Notes: generated by a model not told the origin, from the sequence alone. Shown: positions 45,871 through 55,662, numbered from the stretch's first letter. The stretch is 64,000 nt of DNA from Vibrio pelagius (GCF_024347575.1 NZ_AP025503.1:2418001-2482000), one strand, 5' to 3'. Numbers and translations are program-made.

Positions 45871-48129
45871 ATGCGTTGGTTAACTTTTATTGGCCTGCTG
45901 CTTGTTAGCTTAAGTGCTTCTGTTAGCGCCTCGATATATTCATCGGCTTTGCTTAACGAGGCCAATAACTTGGTTGAGATAGAACCAAGCCGAGCCAAAC
46001 AGATGGCCAACAGTTATCTAACGCTTCGCGTCCTATCAGATCAAAGCGAGAAAAGCCCATCAGCCATTTCTCGCGAAGAGACGGACTCCTCCATTCGCAC
46101 TCCAAATAGCAGTATTGATGCCTATAAGATTCTCGCTAAGGCAGAGTTCAACTTGGGGCACACGCGCACCGCGATTCAGCATATCGAAACTGCAAGCGAA
46201 CTGGCGAAGACCTACAAACTTCAATACTTAGAGCTTGACCTTCAGATCTTAAGAACTCGCTTACTGTGGCTCAGCAACCGCAAATCAGCAGAAGCAAAAG
46301 AGGTTCTCGCCACCATTGAAGCCAACCTGCAATCGATCAACAAGACGCTACGTCTCACTGAAGGCATTAGCTACCGCTTAATTATGCTTAAAGCTGAAAT
46401 CGCTTCTTATGAGAATCAAATCGATGAAGCCGAAAGCCTATATAAACGTGCTAAAGATTTCCTAGACCAGCGCTACTCTGAGAAAGTGACCATCGACTAC
46501 CATATTGCAGTAGGTGAGTTCTATTTGACGCACAAAGAGTACAACCATGCACTGTCTGAACTGCTCTACGGCTATTGGAAATCGGTTGAAGGTAACCTGA
46601 GTGCGCGCTTGGCGAAGGTCAACCGCTTGTTAGCACAACTCTTTTTTGAGAGACAGGTTTTAGACAAAGCGGTTGAACACCTTTCTCAAGCCGCTGACTT
46701 TTATGATAACTTCGAGACATCCCCTATTCTTGCTCAAGTATTGAAAAAGATGGGTGACGTGTACTACTTCCAAGGTAAGTACAACCTCGCTTTAGTGCAT
46801 TTCTTTAATGTTTTGGATCACGAAAGTACCGACCGCGATATTAATCAAGTCATTGATATTCGCTTGAGTCTATCAGCGACATACCTACGTCTATATAACT
46901 ATCCATTGGCGGAGCAATACCTATCGCGAGCACTGGAACTTCTGGAATACACAGACAACCTGAAACTCGAAGGTCGTGCAGCGCTGTTGTCAGCGGGGCT
47001 TGCCTACCACCTTCAAGACAGCGACCAAGTGATTAGATATGCAGAGCGCGCACTGGATATCTCTCGTCAAATTGAAAATATGCGCCTTTCACAGCGTTCG
47101 TACCACCTACTCTCTTTGGGTTACGAACAGGCGCAACAGCCGCAAAAAGCATTAGAGAATCTCAAGCAGTACACCTCTCTGATTTCACTAGAGCAACAAA
47201 ACCTCAACCGAATCAGTGAAGATGCCTTTCGCCAACAGAAAGAGTTCGCTGAGCGTACGCTGCACTACGCGGGTCAGGCTGAAGAGCTAGAGCTGTATAA
47301 AGAAGAGCACCGCAAGTTCCAAAAGATCTCTTTTGCCCTGTTCCTATTCAGTATTATCTTGTTCTTCTTTGTATTACGTCGTGGCTACGTCATTCAAAGC
47401 CAAGCGAGAGAGAATGAACGCCTGAGTACCGATCTCTTCACTCACTCGCGCTCTAAACTGCCAAACCTGAGAATGCTCAACGCTAAGCTGTCTAACTCGC
47501 TTGAACAGACCAGCCAGACTTTCGAGCAGTGGCAACTTGGTGAGCTCATTCATGAGCCGCTGAATGACCGCCTACGTTTTGTGATGATTGACTTACCATT
47601 TCTGCGCAACATGTATACACAAAACGGTTACAAAGCCGGTCTTGAGCTCGAAGATGCCTTTGGGGAATACCTGAAAACCAAGCTTGATGAACCATCACGT
47701 ATCTACCACTTCTCTGATGCTAACTTGCTATACATTGAGCCAAATTCGGATCGTAATGCGTCTCCAGAGGCCATGTTCCGCAAAATTCAATCTTGGATCT
47801 CTGACTTTGAGCCCGCTCGTAATATGAATCGCACTATTCGTATTGGTATCGCCGACTACCCATTCTTGCCACGCGCTTATACCGCGATTAATGACCAAGA
47901 ACTACTCGATGTACTGCTGATGGCAACCAATATTGCGCGTGAAGTGAGCCTCAAAGAGCGCAACAGTCAGTGGGTCTATTTGAAAGCCATCGATAATGCT
48001 CCAGCAGCGAGCCTTGCAACTGATAACATAAGAGAAGCGTGTAAAGTCGCTATTAATCAAGGGTTAATAAAAATACAATCCTCTTATCAGAATGAGGACA
48101 ATATCAAAAAAATGCTAAAAGATGAGTGA
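45871..48129 (+). CDS. TPR sensor-like membrane protein with degenerate GGDEF domain
   Basis: 752 aa. Signal peptide of 20 residues (ending SASVSA), a periplasmic helical region of about 450 aa with TPR-like repeats (for example VLKKMGDVYYFQGKYNLALVHFFNVLDHE and AATYLRLYNYPLAEQYLSRALELLE), one membrane segment at about 485-505, and a cytoplasmic C-terminal domain (about 525-720) with GGDEF-domain layout. The active site is lost: HSRSKLPNLRML replaces DxLTxLxNRR and FSDANLLYIEP replaces GGDEF. It may sense an envelope signal and act by protein contact. An active GGDEF gene follows. Confidence 0.8.
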   Translation: MRWLTFIGLLLVSLSASVSASIYSSALLNEANNLVEIEPSRAKQMANSYLTLRVLSDQSEKSPSAISREETDSSIRTPNSSIDAYKILAKAEFNLGHTRTAIQHIETASELAKTYKLQYLELDLQILRTRLLWLSNRKSAEAKEVLATIEANLQSINKTLRLTEGISYRLIMLKAEIASYENQIDEAESLYKRAKDFLDQRYSEKVTIDYHIAVGEFYLTHKEYNHALSELLYGYWKSVEGNLSARLAKVNRLLAQLFFERQVLDKAVEHLSQAADFYDNFETSPILAQVLKKMGDVYYFQGKYNLALVHFFNVLDHESTDRDINQVIDIRLSLSATYLRLYNYPLAEQYLSRALELLEYTDNLKLEGRAALLSAGLAYHLQDSDQVIRYAERALDISRQIENMRLSQRSYHLLSLGYEQAQQPQKALENLKQYTSLISLEQQNLNRISEDAFRQQKEFAERTLHYAGQAEELELYKEEHRKFQKISFALFLFSIILFFFVLRRGYVIQSQARENERLSTDLFTHSRSKLPNLRMLNAKLSNSLEQTSQTFEQWQLGELIHEPLNDRLRFVMIDLPFLRNMYTQNGYKAGLELEDAFGEYLKTKLDEPSRIYHFSDANLLYIEPNSDRNASPEAMFRKIQSWISDFEPARNMNRTIRIGIADYPFLPRAYTAINDQELLDVLLMATNIAREVSLKERNSQWVYLKAIDNAPAASLATDNIREACKVAINQGLIKIQSSYQNEDNIKKMLKDE

Positions 48130-48139
48130 TTTGCGAGCG

Positions 48140-48172
48140 GTTAGTCACTCAAAGCAGTGACCTTATTTTTAG
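48140..48172 (+). terminator. Candidate terminator between the two GGDEF-type genes
   Basis: Stem GTCACT / AGTGAC with a 6-base loop followed by CTTATTTTT, 18 bp after the upstream stop. It suggests separate or attenuated expression of the second gene. Confidence 0.55.
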
Positions 48173-48247
48173 TTTTGTTATTATCGATAGATTGGCATTT
48201 CATCAAAGCGATCGTCAACGATCTATGTGGCACTAATTTATTGACCT

Positions 48248-49813
48248 ATGGGCATTCTCGAACAAGACATACAGGCTCAGCTGCATCAACTGAAAACTCA
48301 GTTAGATCAAGCTCGTCTGAATCAGAGAGACACCTCGTTCAAGTTCATACGTGAACAAAAGGTCCTGAAACGTATTGTCACATCTTTAAGCGATGCTTGT
48401 GTCGGCACCAATGAGCATCTTGATGAAAACTTAATCGCCCTTAGGGAAGCGCTGCAAAAACAGAAAGATGTCAGCTCAATGATTCCGAAGCTGGCCGTTT
48501 TGGAGCGTATGCTAAAACAAAAAACGGTGGCTATGGAAAAACAGAACGGGTATCTAGACGAAAGCATTAAGCACAGTGGTGAAACACTGCAACGTGTAAC
48601 AGGCTTACCAGCTCAGATTAAACGCGACTTGCGTAATCTACTGAGTTTTTCTGAAGCCAATGGTAGCCAAAAAATCGACCATGCAATGAAACTGCTCAGC
48701 ATCTACGAGCGCGCAGTGAAAATTATGGCGACAAATTCCCGTTCTCATTTTTCCGATGCCGATTGCTCTCCAGAGCAAAGCCTACTCTCTGAACTATCAA
48801 CCGAGCTGCAACACCTGATCACCGAACTCGACTTCGAGGGGGAATCAGGAGATTTATTGATCGACATCCGAGCGAAGCTTCTGCTTGGCGTTTCTACTCA
48901 AAATCTATTTGAACTGACACTGCAAGTGTTGAAGTTGGTGATTGAAGGAACAAACCTAGAGCGCAAGAAGTCTGAACAGTTCCTTGAGCAACTTAATGCC
49001 TCTCTCTCGTCAAGCATTAAAACGGCAGACCAGAACAGTGACCAGAGCCAAACCTACTTTGAACATCGCCAAAGCCTCAATAACGAGCTCGGCAACTTAG
49101 TGGGAAAAAGCCAGCAATCCGTAGAGAAAGCTACCGATATCCATGTTTTGAAGCAGTCGATCACACCGCTACTTAACGAAATCGCCTCGCTATCAGAAAG
49201 ACTTAGCCACGCAGAGCAAAAAGAACAAGCTCTGATCGAGCGCATGAACTACGGCAAAACTCAGCTCGATTCTTTGTATGAAACCACCCAAGAGTACCGC
49301 CGACGCCTTGAAGATCAAGCGCAGCGTATGTTGCTCGATCCTCTCACTAAGGTGTACAACCGCACTGCATTTACCGACCGCCTAGAGTTAGAGTACCGTC
49401 GTTGGATTCGAGCTCAGCACCCGCTACGTGTAGTGCTGCTTGATATTGATAACTTTAAAGCTATCAATGATAGTTTTGGTTACACCGCTGGTGACAAAGC
49501 TCTGAAGATCATTGCGCGCACTATGAGTAAGGAGCTGTCCAAAACTGACACTGTGGCTCGTTTTTCTGGTGAAGAATTTATTCTACTGCTGCCAGAGCAG
49601 AATGATGAATACTGCCATCAAGTGATTCAGAGCATTCAGACACAAGTGAGCCGACTGCCCTTTAAGTTCCGCGATCAGCAGATCACCATCACTCTATGTG
49701 CAGCAAGTACTCAATTTGGCCAATCGGATACACCTGAAGAGGTACTTGAGCGCCTAAATCGTATCCTAAATAAGGCAAAGCAGCGTGGAACCAACCAGCT
49801 GGTTTGGCAATAA
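48248..49813 (+). CDS. Diguanylate cyclase, cytoplasmic, coiled-coil N terminus
   Basis: 521 aa, no signal peptide or membrane segment. Residues 1-350 are helical and largely coiled coil, with no sensory domain that I recognise; residues about 362-521 are a GGDEF domain with LLDPLTKVYNRTAF, LLDIDNFKAINDSFGYTAGD and the active-site variant RFSGEEF (SGEEF, compatible with activity). The usual inhibitory RxxD site reads SKTD, so product feedback is probably absent. The ribosome site is weak. Makes c-di-GMP by inference. Confidence 0.88.
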   Translation: MGILEQDIQAQLHQLKTQLDQARLNQRDTSFKFIREQKVLKRIVTSLSDACVGTNEHLDENLIALREALQKQKDVSSMIPKLAVLERMLKQKTVAMEKQNGYLDESIKHSGETLQRVTGLPAQIKRDLRNLLSFSEANGSQKIDHAMKLLSIYERAVKIMATNSRSHFSDADCSPEQSLLSELSTELQHLITELDFEGESGDLLIDIRAKLLLGVSTQNLFELTLQVLKLVIEGTNLERKKSEQFLEQLNASLSSSIKTADQNSDQSQTYFEHRQSLNNELGNLVGKSQQSVEKATDIHVLKQSITPLLNEIASLSERLSHAEQKEQALIERMNYGKTQLDSLYETTQEYRRRLEDQAQRMLLDPLTKVYNRTAFTDRLELEYRRWIRAQHPLRVVLLDIDNFKAINDSFGYTAGDKALKIIARTMSKELSKTDTVARFSGEEFILLLPEQNDEYCHQVIQSIQTQVSRLPFKFRDQQITITLCAASTQFGQSDTPEEVLERLNRILNKAKQRGTNQLVWQ

Positions 49814-50076
49814 CGAGCTCTTTTCAAGAAATTATTTCTCTTTTTCAAATACTTATCACATACCAAATAGCAAATTATTTGCTAAGCTAATGATTAACAT
49901 TTGCTTAACAAGCCTTTTCTGGCGATAAAGCCTGTGCCAAGACCATTTAGCAAGGCATAAAATTACGTGATTATCACCCAATGCCCTCTGGCTTTGTATA
50001 CCTTGCTTCACTACTCCCGAGTTTGAGGGTGACGTCACATCTTGTCTCTCCGACTCTTATTCAACAAGGAGGCACT

Positions 50077-51444
50077 ATGATCACTCATATCAGTCCTACC
50101 GGTAGCATGGATTTACTCTCTCAACTGGAAGTTGAGCGCCTTAAAAAAACCGCATCCAGTGATCTCTATCAGTTGTATCGCAACTGTACCCTCGCGGTAC
50201 TTAACTCAGGCAGCCACACCGACAACTCAAAAGAGCTGCTGGATAAATACCTCTCTTTCGATGTTGAGGTGATACGACGCGAGCGCGGCATAAAGCTCGA
50301 GCTTCACAATCCACCTGAGCACGCCTTTGTTGATGGCGAAATCATCAAAGGTATTCAAGAGCACCTGTTTTCTGTGTTGCGCGACATTGTGTACGTCAAC
50401 ATGCACCTTGCCGATAACCAAAAGCTCAACCTAACCAATACGACGCATATCACCAACTTAGTATTTGGCATTTTGAGAAACGCCGGTGCATTAACACCGG
50501 GCATAGAACCTAACTTAGTTGTTTGTTGGGGTGGTCACTCGATCAATGCCAGCGAATACCAGTACACTCGCGAAGTGGGCAATGAACTTGGCCTACGTGA
50601 ACTCAATATCTGTACCGGCTGTGGCCCTGGCGCGATGGAAGGGCCTATGAAGGGAGCGGCCATTGGTCATGCGAAGCAGCGTTATACTGAACACCGCTAC
50701 TTGGGCTTAACCGAGCCATCGATCATTGCCGCAGAGCCACCAAACCCAATTGTGAATGAGTTAGTGATCATGCCGGACATCGAGAAACGTCTCGAAGCCT
50801 TTGTGCGTATGGCACATGGCATCATCATCTTCCCAGGGGGACCGGGTACGGCGGAAGAGCTGCTCTATATCCTAGGTATCATGATGCATCCGAACAATGC
50901 AGATCAACCAATGCCGATTGTGTTAACAGGCTCAAAAGAGAGTGAAGAGTATTTCCGCTCTATTGACCGTTTTATCGGAGCGACACTGGGTAAAGAAGCT
51001 CAAAAACACTATGAGATCGTAATCGATGATCCTGCTAAAGCAGCGAAAATTATGAAGCAAGCGATGCCTGCGGTACGTTCACACCGTAAAGAGACCGGCG
51101 ACGCGTACAGCTTTAACTGGTCACTGCATATTGAACCTGAGTTCCAACTGCCATTTGAACCAACTCATGAATCTATGGCAGCACTCGACTTACACATGGA
51201 TCAGAAGGCTGAGAGCTTAGCGGCCAATCTGCGTAAAGCTTTCTCGGGCGTTGTAGCGGGTAATGTTAAGGCAGAGGGCATTCTCGAAATTGAAAAACAC
51301 GGCCCATTCATCATTGACGGGGATAAGGCGCTAATGGCGAAAATGGACAGATTGCTCAACGACTTTGTCGAGCAGCACCGTATGAAGTTGCCGGGTGGCA
51401 GCGATTACGTGCCGTGTTATAAGATTGCTCAAAACAATGACTGA
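50077..51444 (+). CDS. ppnN: Pyrimidine/purine nucleotide 5'-monophosphate nucleosidase PpnN
   Basis: Cleaves nucleoside monophosphates to base and ribose 5-phosphate; in E. coli it is stimulated by (p)ppGpp. 455 aa from ATG 50077 ([24 protein letters not shown]), which has AGGAGG upstream; the frame opens 32 codons earlier. N-terminal domain, then a LOG-type Rossmann domain with [14 protein letters not shown], and a C-terminal domain. Length matches E. coli YgdH (454 aa). The 263-bp upstream gap holds no other gene. Confidence 0.95.
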   Translation: MITHISPTGSMDLLSQLEVERLKKTASSDLYQLYRNCTLAVLNSGSHTDNSKELLDKYLSFDVEVIRRERGIKLELHNPPEHAFVDGEIIKGIQEHLFSVLRDIVYVNMHLADNQKLNLTNTTHITNLVFGILRNAGALTPGIEPNLVVCWGGHSINASEYQYTREVGNELGLRELNICTGCGPGAMEGPMKGAAIGHAKQRYTEHRYLGLTEPSIIAAEPPNPIVNELVIMPDIEKRLEAFVRMAHGIIIFPGGPGTAEELLYILGIMMHPNNADQPMPIVLTGSKESEEYFRSIDRFIGATLGKEAQKHYEIVIDDPAKAAKIMKQAMPAVRSHRKETGDAYSFNWSLHIEPEFQLPFEPTHESMAALDLHMDQKAESLAANLRKAFSGVVAGNVKAEGILEIEKHGPFIIDGDKALMAKMDRLLNDFVEQHRMKLPGGSDYVPCYKIAQNND

Positions 51445-51488
51445 CCATTCTGATCAGAGCATTTCAACTACTTAAGTGATACGTTACT

Positions 51489-51517
51489 ATAAGGGGCGAG
51501 TTCATCCGCCCCTTTAT
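51489..51517 (+). terminator. Terminator after ppnN
   Basis: Stem AAGGGGCG / CGCCCCTT with a short loop, followed by TATTTATTG. Confidence 0.8.
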
Positions 51518-51524
51518 TTATTGT

Positions 51525-51690
51525 TTATACCAATCACAGTAAGTAAGTGATCAAAAATAGCGCAGGAAAAAGGCTTGAGAACAAGGCAGAATTTTCTGAT
51601 AAGTAGTTATTCTACAATCAAAAATTCTAACGCAGTTATCGAGCATTTTAACAAGCTAGGGTGAGCAATTATTTACTACGATTGGTATTA
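51525..51690 (+). repeat. MITE-like interspersed repeat, copy 2
   Basis: 166-bp copy in the same orientation as copy 1, with the same TTATACCAATC / GATTGGTATTA ends. It lacks about 14 bp of the internal GCTTTTCTGCAACAGAGAG segment. Its right end is only 14 bp from the xni start codon, so it forms the whole xni 5' region. Confidence 0.85.
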
Positions 51691-51704
51691 GTTATTGGAA
51701 ACTT

Positions 51705-52478
51705 ATGTCTATCCATCTTGTTATTATCGATGCCCTTAACCTCATCCGCCGTGTTCACTCTGCACAGCCGGACCCAAGCGATATTGCAAGAACCATCACC
51801 ACCACGACGCGAACGCTAAACAACATCACCAAAGAATCGAAACCAAGTCATATCATAGCGGTGTTTGATCATCATCTACAAGATCGTGGCTGGCGCGCGG
51901 AGCTCTTACCAAGCTACAAGGAGAACCGTAAACCCATGCCTGAACCATTAATGGCTGGATTAGATGCTATTCAACAAGCTTGGTGGGATCTAGGTATCGA
52001 TTCTCTGTTATCCGATGGGGATGAAGCGGATGATTTAGTCGCAACGCTTGCCAAAAAAGTGGCAGACCGCGGTCAGAAGGTCACGATTATCTCAACGGAT
52101 AAAGGCTACTGTCAGTTGCTCTCTCCCACTCTGCAAATTCGTGATTACTTCCAGCAACGCTGGTTAGATACACCTTTTATCGAAGCGGAGTTTGGCGTTA
52201 AACCGAGTCAACTTGCCGACTATTGGGGCTTAACCGGCGTAAGCTCTAGTCAAGTACCCGGAATCCCAGGGATTGGACCTAAAGCAGCTAAAGAGATCTT
52301 AACCAATTATCCAGATATAGAAGCGGCCTACCAAGCTGAAGACCTGCCGAAAAAATATCGCAAAAAGTTCGATGAACATATTGAATCGGCACGTGTCTGT
52401 AAACAGGTTTCGGCACTTAAGACAGACATCGACCTTGGCTTCAATTTACAAGACCTGCGCTACGACCCTCAGCCATAG
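51705..52478 (+). CDS. xni: Flap endonuclease Xni (ExoIX)
   Basis: 257 aa, the size of stand-alone 5'-nuclease domain proteins. Metal-binding Asp residues in VIIDALNLIRR, AVFDHHL, DGDEADDLVATLAKK and TIISTDKGYCQLL, and a helix-three-turn-helix VPGIPGIGPKAAKEILTNYP that binds DNA. In E. coli the protein acts on flap structures with limited activity. It directly follows repeat copy 2. Next gene is rlmM, convergent, the same neighbourhood as in E. coli (xni near ygdH). Confidence 0.95.
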   Translation: MSIHLVIIDALNLIRRVHSAQPDPSDIARTITTTTRTLNNITKESKPSHIIAVFDHHLQDRGWRAELLPSYKENRKPMPEPLMAGLDAIQQAWWDLGIDSLLSDGDEADDLVATLAKKVADRGQKVTIISTDKGYCQLLSPTLQIRDYFQQRWLDTPFIEAEFGVKPSQLADYWGLTGVSSSQVPGIPGIGPKAAKEILTNYPDIEAAYQAEDLPKKYRKKFDEHIESARVCKQVSALKTDIDLGFNLQDLRYDPQP

Positions 52479-52516
52479 GCTAGGAAAGGCAAATAGCGCC
52501 GGTATCTGACGCGCAT

Positions 52517-52547
52517 AAAAAATGCTCCCAATTAGGAGCATTTTTTC
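52517..52547. terminator. Bidirectional terminator between xni and rlmM
   Basis: Stem AAAAAATGCTCC / GGAGCATTTTTT with a 6-base loop between convergent genes. Confidence 0.9.
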
Positions 52548-52567
52548 AACACGACTATCGATTTCGA

Positions 52568-53659
52568 TTAGTGCGGAGAGATGTTAGAAAGCGACTGAAT
52601 ATGTACTGTGATCTCTTCACGGTCATGGTACAAGTGCTTCGCCTGCATCTTAAACTTCACTTTATTTTCGATTAGGAACTGCTTTAGGTTCTCGATATCT
52701 TGAAGAACCTCATCGTAACGGCCTTTCATCGGCAGCTTGAGGTTAAACAGCGCTTCTTTCGCCCAACCTTTAATGATCCACTCGCCCATCAGGTGTGCAA
52801 CACGCGCTGGCTTCTCAACCATGTCACAGATGATCCAAGTAACGTTCTTACGGTCTGGTTCAAATTTGAAACCATCGACCATGTGGTGTTTGATCTGACC
52901 TGTTTCCATCAGGCTATCCGCCATCATGCCGTTATCGACACAGTGAACGAACATAGAGCGCTTCACCAGTTGGTAAGTCCAACCGCCCGGACACGCACCT
53001 AAATCTACCCCCCACATACCTGGCGCAAGACGCTCATCCCACTCATCACGCGGGATGAAAACATGGAATGCTTCTTCAAGTTTCAGCGTTGAACGGCTTG
53101 GCGCGTCTGCTGGGAACTTAAGACGTGGGATACCCATGAAAAACTGAGAGTTGTTGTTCGGGTAAGAGTAGCCAACAAAGCAGTGACCCGGTGCGATGAA
53201 ACATAGATGAAGTACTGGCTTCTTCGGATTATCTTTCGCGGTCATCAAGCCCTTGCCACGCATCGCTTGACGCATCGGCACGGTAAACTTACGACAGAAC
53301 TTCAGTAGCTCCTTCGCTTCGTTAGTATCTGGCGTTTCGATACGAATGTCGCCACAGCGTGGGAAACCTTCTTTGTCTGCCAGCTCATCAAGGATTGGAG
53401 AGATGCGATCATCTTTTGGCAGATCTTTGATTTCAACGGCTACTGCTAGCATTTGACGAGCAAAGATCAGCGACTGGAAATCAATTTCTTTGATCAAACG
53501 ATCCGCTTCGCCATCTTGATAACACTCAAACAATACAAAGCCCGTATTGTTTTTTAAGCGAGGAAAACCAAACACTTCCAGCTGTGTTGCTTTGTCTTGA
53601 ATTTCGCCAGCACATTCTTTTTCAAAACCAGAGCGACAATAAAGTAGTACGTGTTTCAC
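52568..53659 (-). CDS. rlmM: 23S rRNA (cytidine-2'-O)-methyltransferase RlmM
   Basis: Methylates C2498 of 23S rRNA. 363 aa from a GTG at 53659 ([21 protein letters not shown]) with GAGGT upstream; the frame is open 32 codons further but inside ygdD. N-terminal THUMP-like domain, then a Rossmann domain with the SAM loop [18 protein letters not shown] overlaps the ygdD stop as GTGA, so translation is coupled. Last gene of the gcvA operon. Confidence 0.95.
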   Translation of the reverse strand: MKHVLLYCRSGFEKECAGEIQDKATQLEVFGFPRLKNNTGFVLFECYQDGEADRLIKEIDFQSLIFARQMLAVAVEIKDLPKDDRISPILDELADKEGFPRCGDIRIETPDTNEAKELLKFCRKFTVPMRQAMRGKGLMTAKDNPKKPVLHLCFIAPGHCFVGYSYPNNNSQFFMGIPRLKFPADAPSRSTLKLEEAFHVFIPRDEWDERLAPGMWGVDLGACPGGWTYQLVKRSMFVHCVDNGMMADSLMETGQIKHHMVDGFKFEPDRKNVTWIICDMVEKPARVAHLMGEWIIKGWAKEALFNLKLPMKGRYDEVLQDIENLKQFLIENKVKFKMQAKHLYHDREEITVHIQSLSNISPH

Positions 53660-54054
53660 TGAGTTACCTCTTTTAAATTCAAAGCAGCGAAGGAGAAGAC
53701 TCCCCAACCAATGATAAATAGTAGTCCACCTAACGGCGTTATTGGACCAAACCATTTAATTCCGGTCAGCGCCAGCGCATAGAGGCTGCCACTAAAACAA
53801 AGGATGCCGATGATAAAGCAAATTGCCGCAATGAAAAAATATTTTTGTGATTTAACACCAAGTTTCAATTGCAGCAAGATAGCACACGCCACAATCGCAA
53901 AGGTATGGATAAACTGATACAAGACACCGGTTTCGAACACACCCAATAGATATGGGGCTAGCTGAGATTTAAGTCCATGCGCTGCAAATGCCCCAAGCAT
54001 CACCGCAATCGCGCCAGAGGCGCCCGCAAAGGTAAGTAACCCCTTACTTTTCAT
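53656..54054 (-). CDS. ygdD: DUF423 family membrane protein YgdD
   Basis: 132 aa from ATG 54054. Four hydrophobic segments and the family N terminus [27 protein letters not shown], with [17 protein letters not shown] following. Inner-membrane protein of unknown function, conserved next to gcvA and rlmM. Overlaps the hydrolase gene by 11 bp upstream and rlmM by 4 bp downstream. Confidence 0.95.
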   Translation of the reverse strand: MKSKGLLTFAGASGAIAVMLGAFAAHGLKSQLAPYLLGVFETGVLYQFIHTFAIVACAILLQLKLGVKSQKYFFIAAICFIIGILCFSGSLYALALTGIKWFGPITPLGGLLFIIGWGVFSFAALNLKEVTQ

Positions 54055-54670
54055 CGATGGCTCCTTTAATGAACTTAGCCAGTTTCTCAACCGCTAGTGC
54101 AATGTTTTGCTGTTCAGTATGCCCTGAGCTCTTACGCGGCTTGAAACTATGGTCACCATCCGGAATAAACTCAACAGACACCGAGTCAGAGAGGTTAAAC
54201 GCAGGAAACTCTTCACGCTTACCAAAGGTATCGCGTTCCCCTTGTAGGATAAGGCACGCTTTACTCAGCTCAGCTAAGTGCTCACCTTTATACTTATCCG
54301 GCTTACCCGGCGGATGGAAAGGAAAGCCCAAACACGCCACACCAGCCACTTTGTCGTGATCAGATAAGTGACTGGCCATGCGCCCACCCATCGACTTACC
54401 GCCAATAACCAGTGTCTGGGCATCGACTTGCTCAATCACCTCTTGGTACGCCTCTAATAGCTTAGGCGCGCGATCTGGCGGTCGACGCTTACCATCTTCA
54501 GCGCGTTTGATCATGTAAGGGAAGTTGAATCGAATCACGCGAATCCCCTTAAACGCCAGGCCCTTAGCGACTGACTGCATGAATTCATGATCCATACCTG
54601 CGCCAGCACCGTGAGCAAACACAAAGGTATACTGGCTATGCTCTTCACCATCAATCAGCCAATTATTCAT
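54044..54670 (-). CDS. Alpha/beta hydrolase (KANL3/Tex30-like)
   Basis: 208 aa from ATG 54670 (MNNWLIDGEEHSQYTFVFAHGAGAGMDH). Nucleophile Ser in VIGGKSMGGRMASH, candidate acid in LQGERDTFGKREE and His in DGDHSFKPRKSSGH, so the triad looks complete. Substrate unknown. It is inserted between gcvA and ygdD, overlapping gcvA by 8 bp and ygdD by 11 bp; E. coli lacks it at this site. Confidence 0.88.
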   Translation of the reverse strand: MNNWLIDGEEHSQYTFVFAHGAGAGMDHEFMQSVAKGLAFKGIRVIRFNFPYMIKRAEDGKRRPPDRAPKLLEAYQEVIEQVDAQTLVIGGKSMGGRMASHLSDHDKVAGVACLGFPFHPPGKPDKYKGEHLAELSKACLILQGERDTFGKREEFPAFNLSDSVSVEFIPDGDHSFKPRKSSGHTEQQNIALAVEKLAKFIKGAIDEK

Positions 54671-55571
54671 CGAGTAGTTCCTCTTGTTCACTCTGTGCTT
54701 TCGCCAACATCCAATCACGGAATGTCGCAATACGTCCCATGTCTGCCTGTTTGTCATGACACACGACATAAAAAGCGTTCTTACTAATTAACACTTCATC
54801 AAACGGGGCGATCAGACGCCCAGCTTCAATTTCTGGCTGCGCTAATACGTTGTTACCCAATGCGATACCTTGGCCATGAGCGGCAGCCTGCAGCACCATG
54901 GTTGAGTGGCTGAAGATAGGACCGTGATTAACGTTAACCCCATCAATACCATTTTGTTTTGCGAACTGTTTCCAATCTTTACGAGAGGTATCATGCAATA
55001 ACGTATGACATGCCAAATCACTCAATGACTCTAATGGTTTATTGCCCAATAGAATTGAAGGTGCACACAGTGGGATCAGATATTCTTGGTAAAGTTTGTC
55101 CGCACGTAAACCCGGCCAATTACCTCGCCCGTAGTAAATCGCGACATCAACATCGTCTGTCAGTGAACCCTCATCCATATCAACCGCTTTGATACGAACG
55201 TCAATATCAGGCTCTTGTTGATTAAAATCGGCCAAACGAGGCACCAGCCACTGGATAGCAAAGCTAGGCGGCAAGCTGATGGTCAACGCACCTTTCTCAC
55301 TGCGCTCAAGTACCTTATCGGTCGCCTCAGCAAGCGATGTGAAGATATCTTTGATGTCTAAGAAGTAGCTCTGCCCCTCTTCGGTAAGCAGTAAAGAGCG
55401 ATTCCTGCGGCGAAAGAGCTTCAAGGAGAGGAACTCTTCCAATGATTTTATCTGGTGACTCACCGCAGCTTGAGTAACAAACAACTCTTCTGCTGCACGC
55501 GTAAAACTCAAGTGTCTAGCCGCAGCTTCAAACACTCGTAAGGAGTTTAGTGGGGGTAATCGACGAGACAT
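54663..55571 (-). CDS. gcvA: Glycine cleavage system transcriptional activator GcvA
   Basis: 302 aa LysR-family regulator very close to E. coli GcvA: LPPLNSLRVFEAAARHLSFTRAAEELFVTQAAVSHQIKSLE helix-turn-helix, then FGRGNWPGLR-type VAIYYGRGNWPGLRADKLYQEY and SHSTMVLQAAAHGQGIALGNNV in the effector domain. It activates gcvTHP with glycine and also the divergent gcvB RNA, which lies right upstream here. First gene of an overlapping four-gene operon. Confidence 0.96.
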   Translation of the reverse strand: MSRRLPPLNSLRVFEAAARHLSFTRAAEELFVTQAAVSHQIKSLEEFLSLKLFRRRNRSLLLTEEGQSYFLDIKDIFTSLAEATDKVLERSEKGALTISLPPSFAIQWLVPRLADFNQQEPDIDVRIKAVDMDEGSLTDDVDVAIYYGRGNWPGLRADKLYQEYLIPLCAPSILLGNKPLESLSDLACHTLLHDTSRKDWKQFAKQNGIDGVNVNHGPIFSHSTMVLQAAAHGQGIALGNNVLAQPEIEAGRLIAPFDEVLISKNAFYVVCHDKQADMGRIATFRDWMLAKAQSEQEELLDE

Positions 55572-55627
55572 AGTTACTCTCTAAAATGGCATTAGTTTTT
55601 TTTATCTGAAACATTATAATTTGTCCA

Positions 55628-55656
55628 TTGCTTAGCGGCTAGAGAAATTCTATATT
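55628..55656 (+). promoter_or_regulatory. Candidate gcvB promoter
   Basis: TTGCTT and TATATT with an exact 17-bp spacer, placing the start near 55663, just at the first long stem of the RNA. GcvA sites are expected upstream but I cannot define them. Confidence 0.6.
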
Positions 55657-55662
55657 TCCTCC

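Noticed and set aside
48157..48354. 65-aa frame before and overlapping the diguanylate cyclase start
   Set aside because: Runs out of frame into the well-supported cyclase; its hydrophobic beginning comes from an AT-rich terminator region.
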